Notes under the pieces: model-generated
The model's input: the letters and a program-made list of their open reading frames with translations, nothing else
What the model was told of the DNA's origin: nothing
Database searches by the model: none
Shown here: positions 33,778-43,040 of the stretch, in pieces
Position numbering within the stretch: the first letter of the stretch is position 1
Layout: every line of letters starts with the position of its first letter
Translations under genes and position numbers: made by a program
Origin: Cyclobacteriaceae bacterium
Lineage (GTDB): Bacteria > Bacteroidota > Bacteroidia > Cytophagales > Cyclobacteriaceae
Assembly (NCBI GenBank): GCA_028278225.1
Contig: JANQEU010000014.1
Coordinates: 124,001-188,000, forward strand
Direction: 5' to 3'
DNA: 64,000 nt

Positions 33778-36153
33778 TCAATCTTCTTTCAAGTATTGGA
33801 CGGGATTACTTCGCGATGCTTTCAACGTGGTGATGAAGACAGTTGTAATTATGATGATTATCAGCAAGAGCGTACTTGAAATATACAACACCGGTCCGTT
33901 TGGAATATGATAAGCAAAATTTTCAAGAAATTTTTCTACAGCCCAAAAGCCTATCGGAACCGCCACCGGGAGAGATATTGTAAAGACAAAGACAACCCTT
34001 TGAATAAACAACCTCATGACCTCTCCAACATTTGCCCCAAGAACTTTTCGAATGCTGATCTCTTTCAACCGCTGTTCAATCGAAAATGCGGTTAGGCCGA
34101 ACAATCCGATCAATGAGAGCAGCAGGCTCAAACCGGCAAAAATCGAAATAATGGTGCCAAACCGTGCATCCTTCTCGTAAAATTCCGATAGCTTTTGATC
34201 CAGGTAGAAATAATCAGCAGGCACCTCATTTTCAAACTGCACCCAGAGTGATTCAATCTTAGGCTGTAATGCGCTCAGGTTTTGCTTTTGATATCGCACT
34301 GCAAGACTCCAATAGTTACGTTTCGTCAGATAAAAAGCAGTCGGTGTAATATCATTATGCAGGCTTTTAAAATTAAAATCTCCGACAACACCTATTACAG
34401 TCATTGCCCTGCTGTTTTCCCCAAACAACTTCAACCTTTTGCCAATGGGATCATCAAAATTAAGTTGTTTCGCCAGGGTTTTATTGATGAGAAGCGCTGA
34501 TGAATCACTCGTCAGGTTGGGGTCAAAATCTCTTCCTTCAATAACCCGCATCTGATAGGTGTTGATAAAATCCGTATCAATCCCAAAATAGGTGCACATG
34601 ACGCCATTATTTTTGACGTCTGTGATGCCTTCCGGAGCAACGTAAAAGGAGTTATTAGTATAGCCACTTCCCAATGCATCCGTAGCAATACTTGCTGTTT
34701 CGACTTCCGGGATCTTTTTTATCTCGTTTAAAAAGACACGATAGTTGTCGGTAATTTTAATTGATCCCCCGACATTGAGAACCATTACTTCTTTCTTGTT
34801 GAAACCCAGTTCACTATCCCGGATAAATCTGGACTGGTTGTAAACCACTATTGTGATCAATAGCAGCCCGAAGGTTATCGCAAACTGAACCGCCATCAGG
34901 CCATTTCTCATCCTTTGTTTTCCCTTGATCCCACTTATTTGATTCCTGAGGCTGGTGGTCATTTCGAATCGGGATGCCAGGAGGGCCGGATATATTCCTG
35001 AAAGGAAGCCCATGATCAGGGCAATTGTTACAAATATCGATGAGCCGGACAAGGGTGACAGGGAAATATCACCGAATAGATCCGTCAATCTTTTCATAGA
35101 CAGGTCTGCTATGGTGATAGCCATGACAAATGCTATGAACACCAGGAGTAAGCTTTCCAGCAGCAACTGGAACGCTAATGATGACCGATTGGCGCCCATA
35201 ACCTTTCTCACACCTATCTCCCTGATCCTTTTCAAAACCAGTGAGGTATTGATATTTATGTTATTTACGACGGCAATTATGAGGATCAATGCCACGATAA
35301 TCTGCAGGATCAATATAGTTTCGGAATCCCCCGTCCTGAATCCTGAAAGGAACTGGACATCTTTCAGGGTGAAGTATGCCTTATCCAATGCGTGCAATTT
35401 CAAATGCAGATTATCCTCAGGAAATTCATTCGTATACCGATCTGATATGATTGTTGCCAGTTCACCATTGATATTCGGAACATCCGACCGGATGTACAGA
35501 TGCATGGAATAGGCATACCAGTCACCGAATGAATTACCTTCCTTCGTTTTCGAGTCCCAGGAAATAAGACAGTCGTATCTCAGGTGAGTATTTTTCACCT
35601 CCCCGACCACTCCGGTTACCTGTAGTGACATCTCCACCTCCCCGATCATCTTCAGCTGCCTCCCAACGGGATTCTGAGCTCCGAAAAGAAGCTCTGAAGC
35701 CGTCCTGGATAAAACAATGCTGTTAGGCTTCTCCAGTGCTTTTTTGGGATCACCGTATAACATCGGATAATTGAAGAAGTCAAAGAACTTTTCGCCTGCT
35801 AATGTGATGGACCTTTCAAAGGTGAGGTTCCCGTTTTGAAGAAGCAGGTTCCCCACGTTTCTCACACGTGTGATTTCAGATATTTCCGAGTTCTTTCCGG
35901 CCAGCCAGTCTTCCAGGTTCTTGGTGCCTAATCCCACCTCCCTGGAGGAGGTGGCAGAAGTCTGAACCAGGGTCACAAAATATTTTTTGTCGGCATCCTC
36001 CAACCTATCATCCATTGACGTTTCATGCCTGATAACCGTCAGTATCACAAATGAACTTGCCAAAGCGAGTGACAATCCCGCAAGGTTCAGTATTGAAAAG
36101 ACCCTGTATTTCCTGAAGTTTCTAAATCCCGAAAGAAAAAAATTTCTAAGCAT
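33778..36153 (-). CDS. FtsX/MacB-type ABC transporter permease, third copy
   Basis: The 791-residue protein has the same two-module layout as the permeases at 9214 and 23904, but its sequence is more distant. Landmarks are the first helix (FSILNLAGLSLALASSFVIL), FtsX domain 1 with LVLKRIREIGVRKVMGANRS, and FtsX domain 2 with EQRLKEISIRKVLGANVGEV. The EIxIRKVxGA motif is typical of this family. No ATPase gene is adjacent. Divergent from the glycosyltransferase operon, 226 bases away. Confidence 0.87.
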   Translation of the reverse strand: MLRNFFLSGFRNFRKYRVFSILNLAGLSLALASSFVILTVIRHETSMDDRLEDADKKYFVTLVQTSATSSREVGLGTKNLEDWLAGKNSEISEITRVRNVGNLLLQNGNLTFERSITLAGEKFFDFFNYPMLYGDPKKALEKPNSIVLSRTASELLFGAQNPVGRQLKMIGEVEMSLQVTGVVGEVKNTHLRYDCLISWDSKTKEGNSFGDWYAYSMHLYIRSDVPNINGELATIISDRYTNEFPEDNLHLKLHALDKAYFTLKDVQFLSGFRTGDSETILILQIIVALILIIAVVNNININTSLVLKRIREIGVRKVMGANRSSLAFQLLLESLLLVFIAFVMAITIADLSMKRLTDLFGDISLSPLSGSSIFVTIALIMGFLSGIYPALLASRFEMTTSLRNQISGIKGKQRMRNGLMAVQFAITFGLLLITIVVYNQSRFIRDSELGFNKKEVMVLNVGGSIKITDNYRVFLNEIKKIPEVETASIATDALGSGYTNNSFYVAPEGITDVKNNGVMCTYFGIDTDFINTYQMRVIEGRDFDPNLTSDSSALLINKTLAKQLNFDDPIGKRLKLFGENSRAMTVIGVVGDFNFKSLHNDITPTAFYLTKRNYWSLAVRYQKQNLSALQPKIESLWVQFENEVPADYFYLDQKLSEFYEKDARFGTIISIFAGLSLLLSLIGLFGLTAFSIEQRLKEISIRKVLGANVGEVMRLFIQRVVFVFTISLPVAVPIGFWAVEKFLENFAYHIPNGPVLYISSTLLLIIIIITTVFITTLKASRSNPVQYLKED

Positions 36154-36339
36154 GATTCGGAAAATACAAGTTTCATGCCACCACTTTTTTGGCCTTTAAG
36201 CAGGCTGGAAGCGGGAGATCCATCTATTTCCTGTCCCATTTTGAAACATAATGTTTCATAAAGCAACATCTTCCGGAAAAGATCGGTGAGCAATGCCCGG
36301 AGGTGAAAGTTTAAAACGGGGAACTGTCTTTGCGCGACA

Positions 36340-36369
36340 TTTGGTATGGGTGGAATAGATGTACATTTG
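36340..36369 (+). promoter_or_regulatory. promoter of the glycosyltransferase operon
   Basis: TTTG (36340-36343), an 18-base spacer and TACATTTG (36362-36369) match the Bacteroidota promoter consensus. Transcription would begin about seven bases downstream, near 36376, only a few bases before the ATG at 36380, so the mRNA would be almost leaderless. Confidence 0.75.
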
Positions 36370-36379
36370 CGGCTTGAAA

Positions 36380-37081
36380 ATGCAGCCTGCTTCTAAACCG
36401 GATATTCGCGTGATCATCCCGGCATTTAATGAACAGAATGCCGTTGGTCTGGTCATTGAAGAGATCCCAAAAGATCTGGTCTCGGAGATCATTGTCATTG
36501 ACAATGGGTCTTCCGACAACACATTTGAAACAGCGGCAAAGGCCGGCGCAACAGCATTGAGAGAACCGGTCAAGGGATATGGCAGGGCTTGCCTGAAAGG
36601 GATGGAATATATTCATGAAAGCGGAACTTTTCCGGATGTTGTGGTATTTATTGATGGAGATCACAGTGATTTTCCGAAGGAAATGCCCAAATTAGTCACG
36701 CCGATTTTGAATGGTAAGGCTGATCTTGTAATTGGCTCAAGAGCATTGGGAAAAAAGGAAAGGGGATCTATGACCCCTCAGCAGGTATTCGGTAATTGGC
36801 TGGCAACTAGGTTAATGAAAATATTTTACGGAACGTCATATACGGATCTGGGGCCATTCCGGGCTATCCGATATGAAAGTCTTTCAAAAATCAACATGGA
36901 AGACACGAACTACGGGTGGACCATCGAAATGCAAATAAAGGCCGCAAAGCATAAACTGAAGTTCCTGGATGTCCCGGTAAACTATCGCAGACGAATTGGA
37001 GTGTCGAAAGTATCAGGAACTGTCAAAGGCACCATCCTGGCCGGTTTTAAAATCATTTATACAATTTTCAAGTATCTCTGA
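36380..37081 (+). CDS. GT2-family glycosyltransferase
   Basis: The protein has 233 residues from the ATG at 36380. It has a single GT-A domain and no membrane segments: DIRVIIPAFNEQNAVGLVIE near the start, IIVIDNGSSDNTFETA, then VVFIDGDHSD with the metal-binding DxD-like motif, and a late TDLGPFRAIRYESL. The pattern matches the dolichyl-phosphate-mannose/glucose synthase-like branch of GT2. It probably moves a sugar from a nucleotide donor to a lipid or small acceptor. First gene of a five-gene operon; the next gene begins three bases after its stop. Confidence 0.87.
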   Translation: MQPASKPDIRVIIPAFNEQNAVGLVIEEIPKDLVSEIIVIDNGSSDNTFETAAKAGATALREPVKGYGRACLKGMEYIHESGTFPDVVVFIDGDHSDFPKEMPKLVTPILNGKADLVIGSRALGKKERGSMTPQQVFGNWLATRLMKIFYGTSYTDLGPFRAIRYESLSKINMEDTNYGWTIEMQIKAAKHKLKFLDVPVNYRRRIGVSKVSGTVKGTILAGFKIIYTIFKYL

Positions 37082-37084
37082 AAT

Positions 37085-38545
37085 ATGGAGTGGCTGGTAA
37101 TAATTGGATACGTCCTCGCCCTGACAATAATTTGTCTCTTTAGTCTTGGACAGCTCAACCTGACCATTCATTTTCTCAGAAACAAAAAGAACCAGGAGTC
37201 TTCTCCCATAAAGCTTGACCGGTACCCTGCGGTAACCGTGCAACTGCCGGTTTATAATGAAAAGTATGTAGTGGAACGCCTCATTGAAGCTGTAGCAAGG
37301 TTTGATTATCCAAAAGACAAGCTGGAGATCCAGGTGCTGGATGACTCGGACGATGAAACGAGATCAATTATAGAGGAAAAAGTGGCGAAAGTTGCCTCGC
37401 AGGGAGTGGACATACGCCACATAAGGAGGCCGGACAGAGCGGGCTTTAAAGCGGGGGCATTGCAATATGGCCTGGAACGTGCCAGGGGTGATTTCCTGGC
37501 GATTTTTGATGCGGATTTTATACCTGAGCCTGATTTTCTTGAGAAAACCCTGCCACATTTCTCGCACCCGGGAGTGGGCATGATCCAAACCCGCTGGAGT
37601 CATGTAAATGAGGATTACAGTCTTTTGACAAAGATGCAGGCTTTTGGACTTGACGCTCATTTCACCATTGAGCAGCAGGGACGAATGGCCGCCGGAAGCT
37701 TCATCAGTTTCAATGGCACGGGAGGCATATGGAAAAAATCCTGTATTACCGATGCGGGGGGATGGCACTTTGATACACTCACGGAAGACCTGGACCTGAG
37801 CTATCGTGCCCAGTTAAAAGGATGGAAATTTCGGTACCTCGATGAGGTAGAGTCACCCGCGGAACTACCCGTTGTAGTGCCTGCCATAAAGAGTCAACAG
37901 TACCGGTGGAATAAGGGAGCGGCAGAAACGGCAAGAAAAAACTTGAAAAGTGTTCTTCACTCACCGATGAAACCCATACACAAGATCCGGGCGATAATGC
38001 ACCTTTTCAGCAGTTCGGTTTTCTTTTTCTTATTGATCGCTTCGATCCTGTCCATACCAATGCTTTATATCAAAGAGGGTAACCCCGGATTGAGCCTGCT
38101 CTTTGACCTTGGGAGTGTATTTATCATTGGGTTTATTGCAATCGGCATTTTTTACTGGTCTTCCTCAAAAGCCAGGCATCCCAGGCAGACAGGCCGTTAT
38201 TACGCGAAAACATTCCCACTTTTTATGGCTTTTTCCATGGGACTGGCATTGCACAACTCTATTGCGATCGTTGAAGGCATACTTGGTATAAAAACGCCGT
38301 TTATCAGAACTCCGAAATTCAATATTATTTCCAAAGAAGACACCTGGCAAAGAAACAGCTACCTGTCTTCAGTCTTAACTCCCTCCACTATAGTAGAAGG
38401 CCTTCTCGCCGTTTATTTCATTTTTGGAATTGTTTCCGGAGTTTATCTGGCTGATTTCGGACTAATCCTTTTTCATTTGATGCTGGCAATTGGTTTTGGG
38501 TATATTTTCACTATCTCCATCAAACAGTTGCGATATGCATCGTAA
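37085..38545 (+). CDS. processive-type GT2 glycosyltransferase (CESA/CelA-like)
   Basis: The 486-residue protein has an N-terminal membrane helix (4-24) and a GT-A domain with the motifs of cellulose synthase-like enzymes: DDSDDE (86-91), FDADF (Asp142, Asp144), TED (233-235) and QQYRW (271-275). Four or so C-terminal helices follow (about 310-485). QxxRW is usually found in processive enzymes, though non-processive ceramide glucosyltransferase-like proteins also carry QQxRW. Product unknown. It overlaps the next gene by 11 bases. Confidence 0.88.
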   Translation: MEWLVIIGYVLALTIICLFSLGQLNLTIHFLRNKKNQESSPIKLDRYPAVTVQLPVYNEKYVVERLIEAVARFDYPKDKLEIQVLDDSDDETRSIIEEKVAKVASQGVDIRHIRRPDRAGFKAGALQYGLERARGDFLAIFDADFIPEPDFLEKTLPHFSHPGVGMIQTRWSHVNEDYSLLTKMQAFGLDAHFTIEQQGRMAAGSFISFNGTGGIWKKSCITDAGGWHFDTLTEDLDLSYRAQLKGWKFRYLDEVESPAELPVVVPAIKSQQYRWNKGAAETARKNLKSVLHSPMKPIHKIRAIMHLFSSSVFFFLLIASILSIPMLYIKEGNPGLSLLFDLGSVFIIGFIAIGIFYWSSSKARHPRQTGRYYAKTFPLFMAFSMGLALHNSIAIVEGILGIKTPFIRTPKFNIISKEDTWQRNSYLSSVLTPSTIVEGLLAVYFIFGIVSGVYLADFGLILFHLMLAIGFGYIFTISIKQLRYAS

Positions 38546-39839
38546 CAAAACAGCTGCCTACACACTATATTTCATTTTCATCACCTCAATTTCAGTCATC
38601 GGGAATGAGATTTCCAGGCACGAAAGCCTCAATCTGCTTTTGAGTTATTTTGCTCTCTTTTTTTCTTATTTCTGGTTGTCAAGATTTGAATCAGACCGAT
38701 CCCGGTCCCTTCTTGCACTGGGGATCCTGGCCAGACTTACCATGTTTTTTTCCCTGCCCGGATTGTCGGATGATTTCTACCGATTTCTTTGGGATGGATT
38801 TCTCATAGATGCCGGGATCAATCCTTACGCTTTCCTACCAGGGGAAGCATTGGGCTTAAATGTCCCGGGGATTACAACTGAACTTTACAATAGCCTCAAT
38901 TCTCCTAAATATTACACGGTTTACCCTCCTATGAATCAGCTCATCTTCTGGCTGAGTGTCAATATCTCATCCAACATGCTGATGTCAGTGAACTTTATGA
39001 GATTCCTGATGATCATCGCTGATGTTGGAGCGGTCTTTTATCTGCGAAAATTGCTCGGCCCTAAAAACCGGAATCTCACTTACTGGTATTTTTTAAATCC
39101 GCTGGTAATCCTGGAGTTCACGGGAAATCTTCATTTCGAGGGGATAATGATATTTTTCCTTCTTGGCGGACTTTACTACCTGGGCAAAAACAAGACCTTT
39201 TCCGGGGGTGTCTGGATTGGATTGTCGATAGCTGCCAAACTAATACCTCTGATTTTTCTTCCGTTTCTGTTCTGGGCCAATAGATGGAAAAAGGGAGTTA
39301 TTGCGTCGATTGCAGTTTTAGTAGTTGTTACTGTTTTTTTCAGTCCGCTTATGTCGGAAGTATACCGTTCAGGCTTCGGTAGCAGCATCAGATTATATTT
39401 CCAGTCATTTGAATTCAACGGCAGCTTTTATCTCATATTCCGGGAGATCGGATATTGGGTAAAAGGCTACAACATCATCCAGTCATTAGGCCCGGCTATG
39501 GCAAAGGTTTCAGCTGCTCTCATAATTCTCCTTGCAATCTGGGGGCATTTCAGAAATTGGGAGGTGACCCGGGTATTGTTATTCTCACTGACAGTTTATC
39601 TTGCACTGTCGACCACGGTTCATCCATGGTATATTCTCACCTTGGTGCCACTGGGCATTATTTCAGGTTATTATTTCCCTATAGTATGGAGTTTTACCAT
39701 TTTCTTTACATATGTTGGCTACAAGGAAACCGGATATGAAATTTCGGTGTTTTGGATAGTCATTGAATATTTGATTACATACTCGGCGATGACATATGAG
39801 ATCCTTGAAAAAAGAAATACATCTCTTGTTGGGATTTAG
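38535..39839 (+). CDS. polytopic glycosyltransferase (GT87/mannosyltransferase-like)
   Basis: The protein has 434 residues from the ATG at 38535. About 10-12 hydrophobic segments cover it. The first periplasmic loop holds LSDDFYRFLWDGFLIDAGIN, with the acidic pair (DD) that GT-C enzymes use near their active site, followed by NPYAFLP and YTVYPPMNQLIFW. That pattern is typical of GT87-like and polyprenol-phosphate-mannose-dependent transferases. It should take sugar from a lipid carrier on the outer face of the inner membrane. Overlaps the next gene by 44 bases. Confidence 0.8.
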   Translation: MHRNKTAAYTLYFIFITSISVIGNEISRHESLNLLLSYFALFFSYFWLSRFESDRSRSLLALGILARLTMFFSLPGLSDDFYRFLWDGFLIDAGINPYAFLPGEALGLNVPGITTELYNSLNSPKYYTVYPPMNQLIFWLSVNISSNMLMSVNFMRFLMIIADVGAVFYLRKLLGPKNRNLTYWYFLNPLVILEFTGNLHFEGIMIFFLLGGLYYLGKNKTFSGGVWIGLSIAAKLIPLIFLPFLFWANRWKKGVIASIAVLVVVTVFFSPLMSEVYRSGFGSSIRLYFQSFEFNGSFYLIFREIGYWVKGYNIIQSLGPAMAKVSAALIILLAIWGHFRNWEVTRVLLFSLTVYLALSTTVHPWYILTLVPLGIISGYYFPIVWSFTIFFTYVGYKETGYEISVFWIVIEYLITYSAMTYEILEKRNTSLVGI

Positions 39840-40314
39840 CCTGTTGATGATTTCAGGAAACACCATGGCGCAGTCTCCCTTTGATGAAAAAATTCAAAGT
39901 CTGTACAGGAATACCGTTCCGGTGATACATTCCGATGAAGTGCTGAAGCGAAAACAGGAAAATGAAAATCTGATCATCCTGGATACCCGTTCCATCAGGG
40001 AATTTGCCGTTAGTCACATTCAGGGGGCACAATTCATCGATTATGATTCTTTCTCACCTGAGGACGTCGCAGCGCTTCCCAAAGACTCTGAAATCATAGT
40101 CTATTGTTCTATTGGCTATCGAAGTGAAAGGATCGGAGAAAAACTAATAGGTCAGGGCTATGAGGACGTTAAAAATCTTTACGGTGGTATTTTTGCCTGG
40201 AAAAATACAGATCACGATGTGATCAATGAATCGGGATCGGTCACCGACAGTGTACATACTTACAACAGGAAATGGTCCCAGTGGCTGATGAAAGGAATAA
40301 AAGTTTATGAGTAA
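39796..40314 (+). CDS. exported rhodanese-like protein
   Basis: This is a 172-residue protein with a signal peptide (hydrophobic LLLGFSLLMISG, cleavage near TMAQ). A single rhodanese domain covers about 45-150, with the active cysteine at Cys104 in YCSIGYRS and the helper segment NLIILDTRSIREFAVSHI. Rhodaneses transfer sulfane sulfur or act on arsenate-like oxyanions. Its placement inside a glycosyltransferase operon, overlapping both neighbours, is unusual for a periplasmic rhodanese and suggests a sulfur or redox step in the pathway. Confidence 0.87.
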   Translation: MRSLKKEIHLLLGFSLLMISGNTMAQSPFDEKIQSLYRNTVPVIHSDEVLKRKQENENLIILDTRSIREFAVSHIQGAQFIDYDSFSPEDVAALPKDSEIIVYCSIGYRSERIGEKLIGQGYEDVKNLYGGIFAWKNTDHDVINESGSVTDSVHTYNRKWSQWLMKGIKVYE

Positions 40315-40936
40315 GGATCTTTTGGTGGTCTTTGTGAAAAACCTGATCCCGGGAAATGTCAAAACACGTCTGGCAGAGGGAATAGGGATGGATCTGGCAA
40401 TGGAGGTATACAAGGAGCTTGTGTCCTATACCGCGGAAGTAAGCGACAAGGTCAAAACAGAAAAAGCCATCTACTATTCCGAGTATGTGGAGCGATGGGA
40501 TTTCTTCAATGATGAAAAGTACCAGAAACATTTACAACAAGGAAATGATCTGGGCCAGAAAATGCTGAATGCTTTCTATGATGCTTTTGAGAATGACTAT
40601 GACAAAATGGTGCTTGTGGGCAGTGATATCCCTGACATCTCTAAAAAAATCATAGAGGAGGCTTTCAAAAAACTGGATGATCATGATGTAGTGGTAGGGC
40701 CCGCTGAGGATGGCGGTTACTACCTGATCGGGATGAAAAATGCATATGCCCGTCTATTTGAAGACAAGACTTATGGTCACGACCAGGTCTGCTCCGAACT
40801 GCTGGAATCAATCGAAGAAAGCGGCCTCAAATACGGTACAGTAGCCACGTTGCTGGATGTGGACACTGAAGAGGACATGAAAAAAGCCGGTATTGAGATC
40901 GTATACGAAGACGAAGATGATGATGAATTCCTCTAG
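40307..40936 (+). CDS. DUF2064 / TIGR04282-type glycosyltransferase-fold protein
   Basis: The 209-residue protein has a nucleotidyl/glycosyl-transferase fold. Motifs are VKNLIPGNVKTRLAEGIG near residue 10, VGSDIPDIS near 104 and VVVGPAEDGGYYLIGMK near 131, then TLLDVDTEEDMKKAG. This is DUF2064; one branch is called 'TIGR04282 arsenosugar biosynthesis glycosyltransferase' by genome context. No ArsM- or ArsS-like radical-SAM gene is in this window, so the arsenosugar link is not supported here. The C-terminus is strongly acidic. Last gene of the operon. Confidence 0.82.
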   Translation: MSKDLLVVFVKNLIPGNVKTRLAEGIGMDLAMEVYKELVSYTAEVSDKVKTEKAIYYSEYVERWDFFNDEKYQKHLQQGNDLGQKMLNAFYDAFENDYDKMVLVGSDIPDISKKIIEEAFKKLDDHDVVVGPAEDGGYYLIGMKNAYARLFEDKTYGHDQVCSELLESIEESGLKYGTVATLLDVDTEEDMKKAGIEIVYEDEDDDEFL

Positions 40937-41008
40937 ATAGATCGGTTTGTACCGGTTTAACCCTAATTTCACCTGTTCATCATCCTTTTTTTTGTGTCTC
41001 TCTCCATT

Positions 41009-41602
41009 ATGGCCAATTTTCCACTTTGGAAAAACAGGGACCCAACCATGCTATCACTGGTTCAGACAAAAAAACTCACACATCTTTTTAATATCCTGGA
41101 CATGGATAAAAATGGAGTCCTTCAGGAAAAGGATTTCTTAAATGTCGGGAAGAATATCTGTGTTGCCCTCGACTGGCAACCAAATGGGCTGGATTATCAG
41201 GATGTGATGGAAAAATGCAGGCACATCTATAAGATGATATTCACTCATGTGCCACACAAGGAACATGATGCGATCACGCTTGACCTCTGGTTGCACTACT
41301 TCGATTTTGGTTTGAGTATCGACGAAGACATGGTCATCAATGACATAGTCAGCCTTTTCTTGAACAAGGTATTTGAGATATTCGATCAGAATCATGACGG
41401 ATGCATCACGGAAGATGAGTATGTCAATATGTTCAAGATTTACGGTCTTGACATTACTTATTCCGAAAAAGGATTTGAATCACTGGATACGGATGGTAAT
41501 GACAAGATCACCAAGGCCGAGCTTAAAGATGGACTCATAGAATTTTTCACTTCTTCCAACGTGGAAGCAAAAGGCAACTGGGCATTCGGGAGCTGGCACT
41601 AA
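41009..41602 (+). CDS. EF-hand calcium-binding protein (calexcitin/SCP-like)
   Basis: The protein has 197 residues from the ATG at 41009. Three loops fit the EF-hand consensus: 31-42 (DMDKNGVLQEKD), 126-137 (DQNHDGCITEDE) and 160-171 (DTDGNDKITKAE). The latter two have all ligand positions, including Glu at position 12. A degenerate site may lie around 85-97. The four-hand spacing and length resemble sarcoplasmic calcium-binding proteins and bacterial calerythrin. No signal peptide, so it is cytoplasmic; it could buffer or sense Ca2+. It begins 72 bases after the glycosyltransferase operon. Confidence 0.85.
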   Translation: MANFPLWKNRDPTMLSLVQTKKLTHLFNILDMDKNGVLQEKDFLNVGKNICVALDWQPNGLDYQDVMEKCRHIYKMIFTHVPHKEHDAITLDLWLHYFDFGLSIDEDMVINDIVSLFLNKVFEIFDQNHDGCITEDEYVNMFKIYGLDITYSEKGFESLDTDGNDKITKAELKDGLIEFFTSSNVEAKGNWAFGSWH

Positions 41603-41709
41603 CCGGCCAACGGACTGTTTACTGTCAATTAGCCCAATGTAAAAATATCGGAGATATTTAGGATATCTGTAAACCTGTCAGGCCCGAAAGAGATATTCAA
41701 CTACCGCAC

Positions 41710-42390
41710 TTAAGCCAGTTTCTCCATATCCCTTATCAGGATCCTTCTCCTGTCAAAATTGATAATGTTCTCATCACGGAGTTCATTCAGCACTGTTGTG
41801 ACCGTCTGTCGTGATGTGCCGGTCAGGCTCGCAATATCCTTATGGGTCAGGTGATTTTTGATCATCATTTCGAAACCTACTTTTTGCCCTTTTTCCAGTG
41901 CAGTCTCTCTTAAGAAGTCTATGATCCGGGTTCGGGCATCTTTGAAAACAAGAGACTCTATCTTTCGTTCCATTTTTCTCAACCGGAAACCTATGATCTT
42001 CATGATCTTCAGGCTCAGGGATTGATTATCCTTCATCAGGTCCTTGATATCTTCAATCGACATGGGACATATCTTGGTATTGTGATCCATGGCCTGGGCA
42101 AAATCCGTTCGCCTTTCTTCTCCTGTCAGTGCCAGTTCACCAAATATCTCCCCATGCCCTAAAATTGCCTTGACAATCTCCTTACCGCCGTCCAGGTAAG
42201 ATCCGATCTTCACCCTACCATCCGATATCATATAAATATTGACAGATGGTTGATCCGGAAAATAGATGAACTCATCCTTGTCAAAATATCTAACGCTGTG
42301 CTTCTCCTCCATGCCCGGCACCTTCGTTGGACACAGGATTTCAAAAAGATCAACTTTCTCAAGATACCAGATATTGGATTTGTCATTCAT
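41710..42390 (-). CDS. Crp/Fnr-family transcriptional regulator
   Basis: This is a 226-residue protein with a cyclic-nucleotide-binding-like beta-barrel (about 35-140, including HGEIFGELALTGEERR, a degenerate phosphate-binding cassette) and a Crp-type winged helix (about 155-220, with LTHKDIASLTGTSRQTVTTV). No Fnr-type cysteine cluster is seen, so it is not an iron-sulfur oxygen sensor. Ligand unknown. It is transcribed divergently from the HemJ-SCO-cytochrome genes, 113 bases apart, and may regulate them. Confidence 0.88.
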   Translation of the reverse strand: MNDKSNIWYLEKVDLFEILCPTKVPGMEEKHSVRYFDKDEFIYFPDQPSVNIYMISDGRVKIGSYLDGGKEIVKAILGHGEIFGELALTGEERRTDFAQAMDHNTKICPMSIEDIKDLMKDNQSLSLKIMKIIGFRLRKMERKIESLVFKDARTRIIDFLRETALEKGQKVGFEMMIKNHLTHKDIASLTGTSRQTVTTVLNELRDENIINFDRRRILIRDMEKLA

Positions 42391-42503
42391 CGCTTCAGGA
42401 AATTAATCTACTATTCAATTACTTGGTTTGGTAACAATTCAAGGTCATTTTTGCCCCAACTTTTGACATTAACAAAAGATGATTCCAAAAAGCTCCATCT
42501 GAT

Positions 42504-43040
42504 ATGGATTATTTGACTTTGAAGTCACTTCACATCATTTTTATTGTTACCTGGTTTGCCGGTCTTTTTTATATGCCGAGGATCTTCATTTACCAGACGG
42601 AGGCGCTCGAAAAAGAAGAACCTGATCGTTCTATCATCCATGCTCAGTTGAGCATTATGGCTAAAAGACTTTGGTTTATCATTACATGGCCTTCGGCAAT
42701 TATCACATTTATACTCGGTATTTTATTGTTGATAGTGCAACCGTTCTGGTTAGAATCGCCATTCATGCATATCAAGCTGGTATTTGTATTTCTGCTTTAT
42801 TTGTATCATTGGAGTCTGCAGAGGATTTATGATCAGTTACGAAAAATGATCGCAAAATATTCCTCCAATCAGCTCAGAATATGGAACGAAGTTGCCACCA
42901 TAATTTTGATAGCCTGTGTTTTTCTCGTTGTCAAAAAAGACCAGATAAGCTGGCTTTGGGGAACAATTGGAATACTGCTTGTGGCGGTTCTACTGATGTT
43001 GGGGATCAAACTTTACAAGAGATTGAGAGGAAATGAATAA
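42504..43040 (+). CDS. hemJ: HemJ/CopD-family membrane protein
   Basis: The 178-residue protein has four hydrophobic segments. The first (LHIIFIVTWFAGLFYMPRIF) carries His10 and the pattern typical of HemJ, the protoporphyrinogen IX oxidase of bacteria lacking HemG/HemY; MHIKLVFVFLLYLYHWSLQ in the third segment is also conserved. The related CopD label (copper transport) is used for the same superfamily. With a SCO protein and a cytochrome c downstream, both a heme and a copper role are plausible, so the symbol is tentative. It overlaps the next gene by eight bases. Confidence 0.75.
   Translation: MDYLTLKSLHIIFIVTWFAGLFYMPRIFIYQTEALEKEEPDRSIIHAQLSIMAKRLWFIITWPSAIITFILGILLLIVQPFWLESPFMHIKLVFVFLLYLYHWSLQRIYDQLRKMIAKYSSNQLRIWNEVATIILIACVFLVVKKDQISWLWGTIGILLVAVLLMLGIKLYKRLRGNE

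Noticed and set aside
40307-40936. Arsenosugar biosynthesis
   Set aside because: Only the DUF2064 family name points that way; no arsenic methyltransferase, ArsS-type radical SAM or arsenic regulator is in the window.
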